64,000 nucleotides of DNA, taken from the NCBI GenBank assembly GCA_963925605.1, contig CAWURY010000001.1, forward strand, positions 1 to 64,000. The letters run 5' to 3'. The stretch comes from Porticoccus sp963925605 (GTDB lineage: Bacteria; Pseudomonadota; Gammaproteobacteria; Pseudomonadales; Porticoccaceae). Shown here piece after piece: positions 44,371 to 52,995 of this stretch (its first letter is position 1; each line of letters starts with the position of its first letter). Below the pieces are notes generated by a model. The model was not told the DNA's origin, did not search any database, and worked only from the letters and a program-made list of their open reading frames with translations. A program made the position numbers and the translations under genes.

Positions 44371-44427
44371 AACTTGAAATAAAATATCCTAAGCTCAAAC
44401 TTCAATCTCTTCCATTTGGGCAAATTA

Positions 44428-45423
44428 ATGAGCACAAAAGAAAATCGACAGGTCACCAGCATGCTGCCATTCCATCAAGTGGTCAAATCTGAATTTGCAG
44501 AAGTTAATAACTTAATCATTAATCGATTAAATTCTGAAGTCCAGCTAATTGAAAATATCGGCCAGTATATTATTGACGGTGGAGGAAAACGCCTCAGACC
44601 CTTATTGGTACTTTTAAGTGCCAATAGTTTTGGATACAAGGGCACAGAACATATAGCACTCGCAGCAATCATTGAATTTATACACACAGCCACATTACTT
44701 CATGATGATGTGGTCGACACCTCAGAACTTCGGCGCGGCCAGGCAACAGCGAACACCAAATACGGCAACGCACCTAGTGTGTTGGTTGGCGATTTCCTCT
44801 ATTCAAGGGCATTTCAAATGCTTGTTGCCATTGGTCACATAGGGATCATGAAAATTATTGCAACTAGCACTAATATAATATCAGAAGGAGAAGTTCAACA
44901 ACTTATTAATGCTCGTAATTCTAATATCAACGAAACAGAATACAAACAAGTAATATTTAAGAAAACAGCGGTACTTTTTGATGCTGCCTCAGAAATAGGC
45001 GCTCTGATAGCACAGTCTACGTCCAAGCAACAAGCAGCCTTAAGTAGCTATGGCCGGCATGTTGGAATGGCATTTCAATTGATGGATGACGCGCTTGACT
45101 ATGATGGCGATATTAAAGTTTTAGGCAAAAATATTGGCGATGATCTCACAGAAGGCAAGACAACATTGCCACTAATTTATGCAATGAAAAATGGAACAAA
45201 ACAACAGAGCCTGCTGATTCAAGAAGCGATAAAAAACGCTAATTTTGATAAATTAGACGCTATCTGCGATATCCTTAAAACCACTGGAGCGTTAAACTAC
45301 ACAAAGTCTTCCGCGCATACGCATGCACTAAAAGCCACACAAAGTCTTGAAAGCCTTCCGGACACTAAGGAAAAAAGAGCAATGATAGAGATTGCGAAAT
45401 TCTCTGTTGAGCGCAACTATTAA
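44428..45423 (+). CDS. ispB: Octaprenyl diphosphate synthase family (IspB)
   Basis: Long-chain trans-isoprenyl diphosphate synthase making the ubiquinone side chain; 331 residues. The first Asp-rich motif is LLHDDVVDTSELRRG and the second is QLMDDALDYDGD; GGGKRLRPLLVLL is the substrate-binding start. The chain length produced cannot be read reliably. The ATG at 44428 is used; a TTG lies four codons upstream and neither has a strong ribosome site. Position beside rplU-rpmA is standard. Confidence 0.92.
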   Translation: MSTKENRQVTSMLPFHQVVKSEFAEVNNLIINRLNSEVQLIENIGQYIIDGGGKRLRPLLVLLSANSFGYKGTEHIALAAIIEFIHTATLLHDDVVDTSELRRGQATANTKYGNAPSVLVGDFLYSRAFQMLVAIGHIGIMKIIATSTNIISEGEVQQLINARNSNINETEYKQVIFKKTAVLFDAASEIGALIAQSTSKQQAALSSYGRHVGMAFQLMDDALDYDGDIKVLGKNIGDDLTEGKTTLPLIYAMKNGTKQQSLLIQEAIKNANFDKLDAICDILKTTGALNYTKSSAHTHALKATQSLESLPDTKEKRAMIEIAKFSVERNY

Positions 45424-45432
45424 ATACTTTTG

Positions 45433-45478
45433 TTTGCATGTATTGCTGACTGCGCATTCGCATTGCAGTACATGCAAA
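45433..45478 (+). terminator. Hairpin downstream of ispB
   Basis: TTTGCATGTA pairs with TACATGCAAA, with a possible inner TGC/GCA pairing, starting 9 nt after the ispB stop. There is no T-tract, so termination is uncertain. Confidence 0.5.
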
Positions 45479-45647
45479 GATTAATATACAAGTGTTCCAG
45501 AAATAATTGCAAATTGCATATTTTCTGGACTTAATGCATTAGATTAGATTAAATTCGCCTCTGGATAACAGGCATCGGCCACCTAAACTAAACCCAAATT
45601 TGAACCAAGCAATATATTAGATGATATATTTAGAGACCATACAATCA

Positions 45648-46178
45648 ATGACAAAATTTATTCCGCAGTCGCAAAACTCTTACAATTACGAGGAGTTGAT
45701 CTCCTGCAGCAAAGGAGATCTGTTTGGCGAGGGTAATGCTCAACTTCCCGGCCATAATATGCTAATGGTAGACAGAATCACTCGTATTCATGCTTCTGAG
45801 GGGAAGTACGGTAAAGGGATTATGATTGCTGAGCTAGACATCAAACCAGATTTATGGTTTTTTGGATGCCATTTCGAGGGAGATCCGGTCATGCCTGGCT
45901 GTTTAGGTCTTGATGCTATGTGGCAGCTAACTGGCTTCTTCTTGGCATGGAAGGGCAACCAAGGCCGCGGCAGGGCTCTTGGTTCAGGGGAGGTTAAATT
46001 TGCCGGTCAAATTCTCCCATCAGCGAAGCTTATCACCTATAAAATTGAAGTATCACGCATAGTTGAACGAAAATTAAAAATGGTAATCGCTGATGGTACA
46101 GTCACTATGGACGGCCGAGATATTTATACGGCTAAAGATCTTCGAGTTGGTTTATTTGATTCAACTGACAACTTTTAA
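45648..46178 (+). CDS. fabA: 3-hydroxydecanoyl-ACP dehydratase/isomerase
   Basis: Bifunctional enzyme of 176 residues that dehydrates 3-hydroxydecanoyl-ACP and isomerises the trans-2 double bond to cis-3, starting unsaturated fatty acid synthesis. The catalytic His is in WFFGCHFEGDPVMPGCLGLDAMWQL and the Asp follows in the same block. The ATG at 45648 matches the family start; the frame runs 9 codons further up. The fabA-fabB pair is typical of gammaproteobacteria. Confidence 0.97.
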   Translation: MTKFIPQSQNSYNYEELISCSKGDLFGEGNAQLPGHNMLMVDRITRIHASEGKYGKGIMIAELDIKPDLWFFGCHFEGDPVMPGCLGLDAMWQLTGFFLAWKGNQGRGRALGSGEVKFAGQILPSAKLITYKIEVSRIVERKLKMVIADGTVTMDGRDIYTAKDLRVGLFDSTDNF

Positions 46179-46247
46179 TCGTTTAGATTATAATTCTTTT
46201 TTAAAGTATGGCGATGTTCGGATCAAAAACAAGCCCAGAGGTAGACA

Positions 46248-47459
46248 ATGAAAAGAGTAGTGATTACCGGAATGGGTATTGTTTCCTGTTTAGGGAATGA
46301 CAGTAAAACTGTCACTAACTCTTTGCGTGAATCTATCTCAGGTATAGCCTTTCAGGAAGAGTTCAAAGAAATGGGTCTGCGGTGCAATGTTGCCGCCAAG
46401 CTAGACCTCAATATAGAAGATTACATTGATCGCAAAGTATCTCGATTTATGGGGCCTTCTGCAGCCTATGGCTATATCGCCATGGGGAAAGCAATTGCTG
46501 ACGCAGGATTATTAGAGGAGCAAGTTTCTAATATCCGCACTGGCCTGGTAATGGGTTCTGGTGGCGTTTCAGGACAAATGTTTACAGAGACAATTGATGT
46601 CATGCGAGAGCGCGGCATCAAGCGTGCCGGCCCCTACAGGGTCACCCAAATTATGGCAAGCACTGTTTCCGCATGTCTAGCTACTCCATATAAAATAAAA
46701 GGGACCAACTACTCTATTTCATCTGCCTGTGCTACCAGTGCTCACTGTATTGGGCATGCCATGGAATTAATACAAATGGGTAAGCAAGATATGATCTTTG
46801 CTGGCGGCGCAGAAGATATGCACTGGTCTATGGCGGGTATGTTTGATGCTATGGGCGCACTGTCAAGTAAATACAATGATACCCCCGAACTAGCTTCACG
46901 AGCTTATGACGCAGATAGAGATGGCTTCGTACCTGGTGTGGGTGCCGGCTGTCTAGTGGTGGAAGAACTAGGGCATGCTTTAGCTAGGGGCGCAAAAATT
47001 TATGCTGAAATCACTGGCTACGGGGCAACTTCCGATGGTTACGATATGGTTGCGCCCTCAGGCGAAGGAGCAGCTCGGTGCATGAAAATGGCTATGGCAA
47101 CCACAGATGGTCATATTGACTATATTAACACGCACGGTACCAGCACCCCTGTAGGGGACCTTGCAGAGCTGGCAGCTATCAGAGCTGTATTTGAAAAAGA
47201 TGTGCCTCCTATTAGTTCAACAAAATCCCTATCTGGTCATGGCTTGGGGGCAGCAGGCGTCCAAGAAGCGATTTACTGTTTATTGATGATGGAAAATAAC
47301 TTTATCTGTGCGTCAGCAAACCTAAACATACTTGATCCAGAAGCCGTAGGTTTGCCAATTTTAAGCAGTCGCGTAGATAACGCTGACCTACAACACGTTA
47401 TGTCGAACAGCTTCGGGTTTGGTGGAACTAATGCAACTTTAATTTTCAAAAAATATTAA
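46248..47459 (+). CDS. fabB: 3-oxoacyl-ACP synthase I
   Basis: Condensing enzyme of 403 residues that elongates the cis-3-decenoyl product of FabA. The catalytic Cys is in SISSACATSAHCIGHA and the two histidines in YINTHGTSTPVGD and SLSGHGLGAAGVQEAIY. GMGIVSCLGND is the usual beginning. It starts 69 nt after fabA on the same strand, probably one operon. Confidence 0.97.
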   Translation: MKRVVITGMGIVSCLGNDSKTVTNSLRESISGIAFQEEFKEMGLRCNVAAKLDLNIEDYIDRKVSRFMGPSAAYGYIAMGKAIADAGLLEEQVSNIRTGLVMGSGGVSGQMFTETIDVMRERGIKRAGPYRVTQIMASTVSACLATPYKIKGTNYSISSACATSAHCIGHAMELIQMGKQDMIFAGGAEDMHWSMAGMFDAMGALSSKYNDTPELASRAYDADRDGFVPGVGAGCLVVEELGHALARGAKIYAEITGYGATSDGYDMVAPSGEGAARCMKMAMATTDGHIDYINTHGTSTPVGDLAELAAIRAVFEKDVPPISSTKSLSGHGLGAAGVQEAIYCLLMMENNFICASANLNILDPEAVGLPILSSRVDNADLQHVMSNSFGFGGTNATLIFKKY

Positions 47460-47599
47460 CCATGAGCGTATTCATGTGTCTAATTTTTAACCTTTTGCAA
47501 AAAGATAGTAGCTCTTAGACAACGGCATGGAATTTCAAGTACAAACCTGTTAAATTATTATTCAGACACAATTCACAAAACTTACTATTGGAGCAAAAT

Positions 47600-48076
47600 A
47601 TGGCTCGAGGTATCAATAAGGTAATTTTAGTAGGCAATCTAGGCAAAGACCCAGAAGCTAAATTTATGCCAAATGGCAATGCTGTTACAAACATAACAGT
47701 TGCAACTAGTGAGACCTGGAAGGATAAGCAGACCGGACAACAGCAAGAGAGAACCGAATGGCATAGAGTTGTGTTTTTCAACCGTCTTGCAGAAATTGCG
47801 AGCGAGTATCTAAAAAAAGGATCTAAAGTTTACCTGGAAGGGTCTTTACGCACACGGAAATGGCAAGCACAAGACGGTCAAGATCGCTACACTACAGAAA
47901 TTATGGCCAGCGAACTGCAAATGTTAGACAGTCGAGGGGGGTCTTCAGACTATCAAGCGACCACCTCAGAACATAACGAGCCCTCACATCAAACCGAAGT
48001 AACATCAGGCAATAAGACAGCATATTCGTCCCCCGAATCAGGGTCCAACACATTTGATGATGACATCCCATTTTAA
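47600..48076 (+). CDS. ssb: Single-stranded DNA-binding protein
   Basis: SSB of 158 residues: an OB-fold domain (ARGINKVILVGNLGKDPEAKF to about residue 110), a flexible Ser/Gly/Thr-rich linker, and the acidic tip DDDIPF that docks partners such as PriA, RecO and the chi-psi complex. The ATG at 47600 has GGAG seven bases upstream; an in-frame TTG lies four codons earlier. No LexA box was found upstream, unlike E. coli ssb-uvrA. Confidence 0.97.
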   Translation: MARGINKVILVGNLGKDPEAKFMPNGNAVTNITVATSETWKDKQTGQQQERTEWHRVVFFNRLAEIASEYLKKGSKVYLEGSLRTRKWQAQDGQDRYTTEIMASELQMLDSRGGSSDYQATTSEHNEPSHQTEVTSGNKTAYSSPESGSNTFDDDIPF

Positions 48077-48087
48077 ACATAACCTAC

Positions 48088-48126
48088 AACATACAATTTA
48101 AAAGTATTACTTTTAAATTGTATGTT
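48088..48126. repeat. 19-bp perfect inverted repeat between ssb and yajR
   Basis: AACATACAATTTAAAAGTA is mirrored by TACTTTTAAATTGTATGTT around one T. It lies between two convergent stop codons and could act as a two-way terminator, but has no T-tract. Confidence 0.8.
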
Positions 48127-48133
48127 CTGACAA

Positions 48134-49489
48134 TCAAAAATCTACTTTGCGGCCCAAAACTCTCTCCATGCTTTCAGGACAAAATCTATCCACGTCTATC
48201 TTAAAATATGCTAGTTTTTGCTCGGGGATAATTACAACGTCACACACCCCTGGAACAAAATTAATATAATCATCTGATGCTATAGCATCAGTAGGGATGA
48301 GCTCAATCACTAAACTCTTCAGATGAAGAGGTTTTTCCATCGTAATCGCTACAAAAATCCACATCACGATCAATGCAGCAACCATCCAAAATACCCCAAA
48401 ATAGCCGAAATAATAAGCAATTAAGCCACCAAAAACCCCACCAAAAAATGCCCCTAGAAACTGACTGGTAGAATAAATTCCCATTGCAGTACCCTTTCCT
48501 CCAGCAGGAGCCAACTTGCTAATAAGCGACGGTAATGTTGCTTCAAGCAAATTAAATGCCATAAAAAATACAAATAGGCCCAACAAGAACAAGATATGAT
48601 TATCGACTCCACTACCAAGCAATACCTCCCCTGCGGCTAACAACACTACGGCGCCAACAAAAACTGGTTTCATTTTTCGTCGGGCTTCGGCCATTATAAT
48701 AAAAGGAAGCATACAGATAAACGAAAGGCCCATAACACTCAAATAAATTATCCAATGCTGCTCGCGACCAAATGCAAATGTTTGCTCTAAAATTAAAGGC
48801 ACCGAGATCCAAGTGGCCATTTGAGCAAAATGCAAAACTGCTATGCCAAAATTTAGCCGTAATAGCTCACGATTTCTTAATAATTTTCCAAACATTTGCG
48901 GGATGGCTTGGGATTCAGCATTTAACCTAATGACCATTGGAGAGGGGATGACAAAAAATAATATTAATATGCCACAGATTGCTAAACACGCTGTCAGCCA
49001 AAACAACCCTGACAGCCCCCATAAATTAGCTAAAATTGGACCGGCGACCATAGAAATGGCAAATGCAATACCAATACTTCCGCCAATTACTGCCATAGCC
49101 TTAGTTCGGTTTTGCTCTGTTGTAAGGTCTGAGAGTAGCGCCATAATAGTACTGGCTACTGCGCCAATCCCCTGTAGTGCTCGCCCAGCAATTAGCCCCA
49201 ACATAGAATCAGACATGGCGGCCAACACACTGCCACAGAAAAAAACTAGCATTCCAGCAAAAATTACGGGCTTTCTACCAATCCTGTCTGACAAAAATCC
49301 TAGAGGTATCTGGAATAATCCTTGAGTTAACCCATACACACCCAAAGCTACACCAATAAGAATCGTGGTACTTCCAGAATATTGATCGGCATATAAGGAT
49401 AAAACTGGGAGCAGCATAAACAGGCCAAGCATACGAAAAGCGTAGAGAGCTGCCAAACCAAACAGGCTTTTTCTTTCCAATGAATTCAT
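48134..49489 (-). CDS. yajR: YajR-type MFS transporter with C-terminal YAM domain
   Basis: Twelve-span major facilitator of 451 residues. Motif A is GFLSDRIGRKPVIFAGML; LLSDLTTEQNRTKAMAVIGGSIGIAFAISM and GKGTAMGIYSTSQFLGAFFGGVFGG match E. coli YajR closely. After the last span (about residue 385) a soluble ferredoxin-like YAM domain follows (VCDVVIIPEQKLAYFKID). The substrate of YajR is not established. It stands between ssb and uvrA, where Pseudomonas also has an MFS gene. Confidence 0.88.
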   Translation of the reverse strand: MNSLERKSLFGLAALYAFRMLGLFMLLPVLSLYADQYSGSTTILIGVALGVYGLTQGLFQIPLGFLSDRIGRKPVIFAGMLVFFCGSVLAAMSDSMLGLIAGRALQGIGAVASTIMALLSDLTTEQNRTKAMAVIGGSIGIAFAISMVAGPILANLWGLSGLFWLTACLAICGILILFFVIPSPMVIRLNAESQAIPQMFGKLLRNRELLRLNFGIAVLHFAQMATWISVPLILEQTFAFGREQHWIIYLSVMGLSFICMLPFIIMAEARRKMKPVFVGAVVLLAAGEVLLGSGVDNHILFLLGLFVFFMAFNLLEATLPSLISKLAPAGGKGTAMGIYSTSQFLGAFFGGVFGGLIAYYFGYFGVFWMVAALIVMWIFVAITMEKPLHLKSLVIELIPTDAIASDDYINFVPGVCDVVIIPEQKLAYFKIDVDRFCPESMERVLGRKVDF

Positions 49490-49716
49490 TGATTATCTGT
49501 TGTCGCCAAACTTAAAGAGGTCTTACATTATAGATTGCATCACTCCTAGATGTAATGACTAATAAGATAAAGCTTTGCTCAAAAAAATCCTATCCGTTGA
49601 AGAAAATAAATAAAGGTGGCAAATAGTCGCTATTACCCAAAAACTACCTTTACTTCCCTTGCTTTATTGTCTTCACTTACTCATGATTGCTGGTTACTTT
49701 TTGGATTATATCTAGT

Positions 49717-52581
49717 ATGAAACACATCTCGATTCACGGCGCAAAAACTCACAATTTAAAATCAGTAGATCTTACTCTTCCCCGAGACAAGCTTATTGTA
49801 ATAACGGGTCTATCAGGCTCAGGAAAGTCATCGCTGGCATTTGACACCCTTTATGCTGAAGGACAGAGGCGCTACGTGGAATCTCTATCTGCTTATGCGC
49901 GTCAGTTTTTATCTATGATGGAGAAACCTGATGTAGACCATATTGATGGGTTATCCCCTGCTATTTCTATTCAGCAGAAATCTACATCTCATAATCCACG
50001 CTCTACTGTAGGTACAATTACAGAGATACACGACTACCTGCGATTACTTTATGCTCGAGCAGGAGAACCAAGATGCCCAGACCACGATGCGCCTTTAAAA
50101 GCACAAACTATCAGCCAGATGGTAGACCAAGTTCTGGCTTTACCCTGTGACTCCAAACTAATCTTATTGGCGCCTATTATTCGAGATCGAAAAGGTGAGC
50201 ATGCTCATATCTTCCAAAATATGAGAGCACAGGGTTTTATTCGAGCCAGAGTAGACGGATTAGTGGTAGATCTGGATGATGTTCCTGTACTAGAAAAAAA
50301 TAAAAAACACACGATTGAGATAGTAGTCGATCGATTTAAAGTTAAGCCCGAATTGCAGCTGAGACTATCGGAATCCTTTGAAACTGCAGTTAATCTTTCT
50401 GAAGGATTAGCTATCATCAGCTCCATGGATGGGTCTCCAATTACTGGCTCGCCAATAGGCAGTGTCTCGCAGCTCAGCAATTCTTCTGAAATTCTTTTTT
50501 CTGCTCGATTTGCATGCCCTGTATGCAACTATAGTATCGATGAGCTTGAACCTCGAATGTTTTCTTTTAATAGCCCATCCGGAGCTTGCCCAGATTGTGA
50601 CGGGCTCGGTGTTAAGCAATTTTTTGATATAGACCTTATTGTGCAATTCCCAGAGTGCTCTATCTCCGAAGGAGCCATTAGAAGCTGGGATAGAAGAAAT
50701 CTTTTCTACTTTAATATGCTGACCTCTCTTGCAAAGCATTATGAATTTGATATTGACAGTCCATTTCAAGATCTACAGCAATATCACCAACAAGTCATTT
50801 TATTTGGGAGCGGGCAAGAAATCATAGAGTTTAACTATTCAAATGATAAAGGCGCTATTTTCAAGCGATCGCATACATTTGAAGGCATTGTTCCAAATAT
50901 GGAGAGACGCCATAAAGAAACAGAATCACATCATGCAAGAGAAGAGCTTGCAAAATACCTTAATGTTCAACGTTGTCGCGAATGTGACGGCGCTCGACTA
51001 AGAAAATCAGCAAGACATGTTTTTATTGATAAAAAATCCCTGCCTGAAGTAGGCAATCTGCCTGTTGGGGATCTTGCTAATTATTATGAAAATTTACATC
51101 TAGAAGGCAGTAGAGGGAAAATTGCAGAAAAAATCTTAAAGGAAATCAGAAATCGACTGAATTTCTTAGTGGATGTCGGTTTAAACTACCTCAATCTGAA
51201 TCGAAGTGCAGAAAGTCTTTCCGGTGGAGAAGCCCAGCGTATAAGACTGGCTAGTCAGATCGGAGCTGGTCTTGTGGGGGTTATGTATATTCTCGATGAA
51301 CCTTCGATTGGATTACACCAACGGGACAATGAGCGATTACTTGCTACTCTTACTCGATTACGGGATATTGGAAACACAGTGATTGTAGTGGAACATGATG
51401 AAGAAGCTATCAGGGCAGCTGACTACATTGTAGATATTGGGCCTGGAGCAGGCATACACGGTGGGGAAGTTGTAGCAAAAGGCGGCTATACTGACATCAT
51501 AAACGAACCCAGATCTCTAACAGGGGACTATCTTTCCGGTCGAAGAAAAATAATCATTCCTGAAACACGCACCGCTCCAACAAATAAAAAAATCATACTA
51601 AACGGGGCTAGTGGAAATAATCTACAAGATATAGATCTCGAACTTCCTGTGGGGTTACTCACATGCATAACTGGTGTTTCAGGGTCAGGGAAATCTACGC
51701 TAATCAATGAAACACTTTATCCTATTGCTGCAACCGAGTTAAATAAAGCGACAACCAAAAAACCTGAGGCCTATAAATCAATCACAGGAATGGATAATTT
51801 TGATAAATGCGTAGACATAGATCAAAGCCCTATTGGTAGAACTCCTCGCTCAAATCCTGCTACCTACACGGGTATATTTACACCAATCAGGGAATTATTT
51901 GCAGGCACTCAAGAAGCTCGATCGCGAGGCTACAAACCCGGAAGATTTAGCTTTAATGTTAAAGGTGGCCGTTGTGAAGCATGCCAAGGGGATGGTCTGA
52001 TTAAAGTGGAAATGCATTTTCTTCCAGATGTTTATGTTACGTGCGATATATGCAAAAGTAAGCGTTACAATAGGGAGACTTTAGAAGTTACCTACAAAGG
52101 AAAAAACATATCCCAAGTACTTGATTTAACTGTGGAAGATGCTCTAATATTTTTTGATCCAGTTCCTTCTATCGCGAGAAAACTACAAACACTCATTGAT
52201 GTAGGGCTTTCATATATAAAACTAGGTCAAGCTGCAACAACACTTTCGGGTGGCGAAGCCCAAAGGGTTAAGCTTTCAAGAGAGCTCTCCAAACGAGATA
52301 CTGGTAACACACTATACATACTGGATGAGCCCACCACAGGTCTACATTTTCATGACATCCAGCAACTATTAATCGTTTTACATCGTCTGCGTGACCATGG
52401 GAATACAGTTGTAGTTATAGAGCACAACTTGGATGTCATTAAGACAGCCGACTGGGTTGTAGACCTTGGTCCAGAAGGTGGTGCAGGGGGAGGAAGAATT
52501 ATTGCTACCGGCACTCCAGAAGACATCGCCCAGTCAAATGACTCGCCGACTGGGCACTTTTTGAAAAAATTATTAGGCTAG
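49717..52581 (+). CDS. uvrA: UvrABC excinuclease subunit A
   Basis: DNA-damage recognition ATPase of 954 residues. Two ABC modules are present: Walker A ITGLSGSGKSSLAFDTLYAEG and ITGVSGSGKSTLINETLYP, and signatures SLSGGEAQRIRLASQ and TLSGGEAQRVKLSREL. Zinc sites show as CPVCNYSID with CPDCDGLG, and CEACQGDG with CDICKSKRYN. The ATG at 49717 (KHISIHGAKTHNLK) is the family start. No LexA box was found in its upstream region; the SOS box of this area lies downstream of the gene. Confidence 0.97.
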   Translation: MKHISIHGAKTHNLKSVDLTLPRDKLIVITGLSGSGKSSLAFDTLYAEGQRRYVESLSAYARQFLSMMEKPDVDHIDGLSPAISIQQKSTSHNPRSTVGTITEIHDYLRLLYARAGEPRCPDHDAPLKAQTISQMVDQVLALPCDSKLILLAPIIRDRKGEHAHIFQNMRAQGFIRARVDGLVVDLDDVPVLEKNKKHTIEIVVDRFKVKPELQLRLSESFETAVNLSEGLAIISSMDGSPITGSPIGSVSQLSNSSEILFSARFACPVCNYSIDELEPRMFSFNSPSGACPDCDGLGVKQFFDIDLIVQFPECSISEGAIRSWDRRNLFYFNMLTSLAKHYEFDIDSPFQDLQQYHQQVILFGSGQEIIEFNYSNDKGAIFKRSHTFEGIVPNMERRHKETESHHAREELAKYLNVQRCRECDGARLRKSARHVFIDKKSLPEVGNLPVGDLANYYENLHLEGSRGKIAEKILKEIRNRLNFLVDVGLNYLNLNRSAESLSGGEAQRIRLASQIGAGLVGVMYILDEPSIGLHQRDNERLLATLTRLRDIGNTVIVVEHDEEAIRAADYIVDIGPGAGIHGGEVVAKGGYTDIINEPRSLTGDYLSGRRKIIIPETRTAPTNKKIILNGASGNNLQDIDLELPVGLLTCITGVSGSGKSTLINETLYPIAATELNKATTKKPEAYKSITGMDNFDKCVDIDQSPIGRTPRSNPATYTGIFTPIRELFAGTQEARSRGYKPGRFSFNVKGGRCEACQGDGLIKVEMHFLPDVYVTCDICKSKRYNRETLEVTYKGKNISQVLDLTVEDALIFFDPVPSIARKLQTLIDVGLSYIKLGQAATTLSGGEAQRVKLSRELSKRDTGNTLYILDEPTTGLHFHDIQQLLIVLHRLRDHGNTVVVIEHNLDVIKTADWVVDLGPEGGAGGGRIIATGTPEDIAQSNDSPTGHFLKKLLG

Positions 52582-52595
52582 TCATGTGCTGACAG

Positions 52596-52642
52596 TTGCT
52601 ATTTTAGCAAAGCATGCTAATATACTGTATAAAATTACAGTA
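52596..52642 (+). promoter_or_regulatory. LexA-controlled promoter (SOS box)
   Basis: A sigma-70-like promoter TTGCTA, 16-nt spacer, TAATAT (52618-52623) runs directly into TACTGTATAAAATTACAGTA (52623-52642). This is a perfect CTGT-N8-ACAG operator with the TA flanks of the gammaproteobacterial LexA consensus. The predicted transcription start falls inside the operator, the usual arrangement for tight repression. Confidence 0.85.
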
Positions 52643-52656
52643 TAAGAGTACTATTC

Positions 52657-52869
52657 ATGATACATGCTAATTTAGCAAAATTAATTTACCTGCTTCGCTC
52701 AAAAATTCGCTTTGCACGCTACAAAGCTTTTCACCAGGCGCCCTACAATAATCTAAAGGATAATAGATTTTTCTCGCCTAATGATCAACTTCACCCTGTA
52801 ACCTTAGGGCCAGAGCAACTTAGTAGGTTTTTCACCTACATCGCTAATACTGAGCACTCGAAGATTTAA
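52657..52869 (+). CDS. Small basic protein under SOS control, unknown function
   Basis: A 70-residue ORF whose ATG lies 14 nt after the LexA box with AAGAG eight bases upstream. I do not recognise a family. Residues 5-25 (NLAKLIYLLRSKIRFARYKAF) form a possible amphipathic, positively charged helix with too short a hydrophobic core for a sure membrane span; the rest (SPNDQLHPVTLGPEQLSRFF) is polar. It is not like SulA, UmuD, TisB or DinI as I remember them. The next gene, cca, starts 126 nt later. Coding is supported by the promoter, operator and ribosome site. Confidence 0.65.
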   Translation: MIHANLAKLIYLLRSKIRFARYKAFHQAPYNNLKDNRFFSPNDQLHPVTLGPEQLSRFFTYIANTEHSKI

Positions 52870-52995
52870 AAATATTTAATCTTCTCTTGATTTACAAGAA
52901 AATAGCATCGTTGTTGCTTATACTCAAAGCGCCTCTCTCTGTTAATATATCATCTAGTGTAGCGGTTAACACATGAAGTCTAACGAGTATTAGGC

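Noticed and set aside
47460..47599. Possible LexA box upstream of ssb
   Set aside because: CTGTTAAATTATTATTCAG has the wrong spacing and half-site for LexA.
48843..49325. 160-codon plus-strand frame inside yajR
   Set aside because: Antisense shadow of a clear YajR-type transporter.
49490..49716. Possible LexA box upstream of uvrA
   Set aside because: CTGT occurs in the spacer but no ACAG at the required eight-base distance; not a valid operator.
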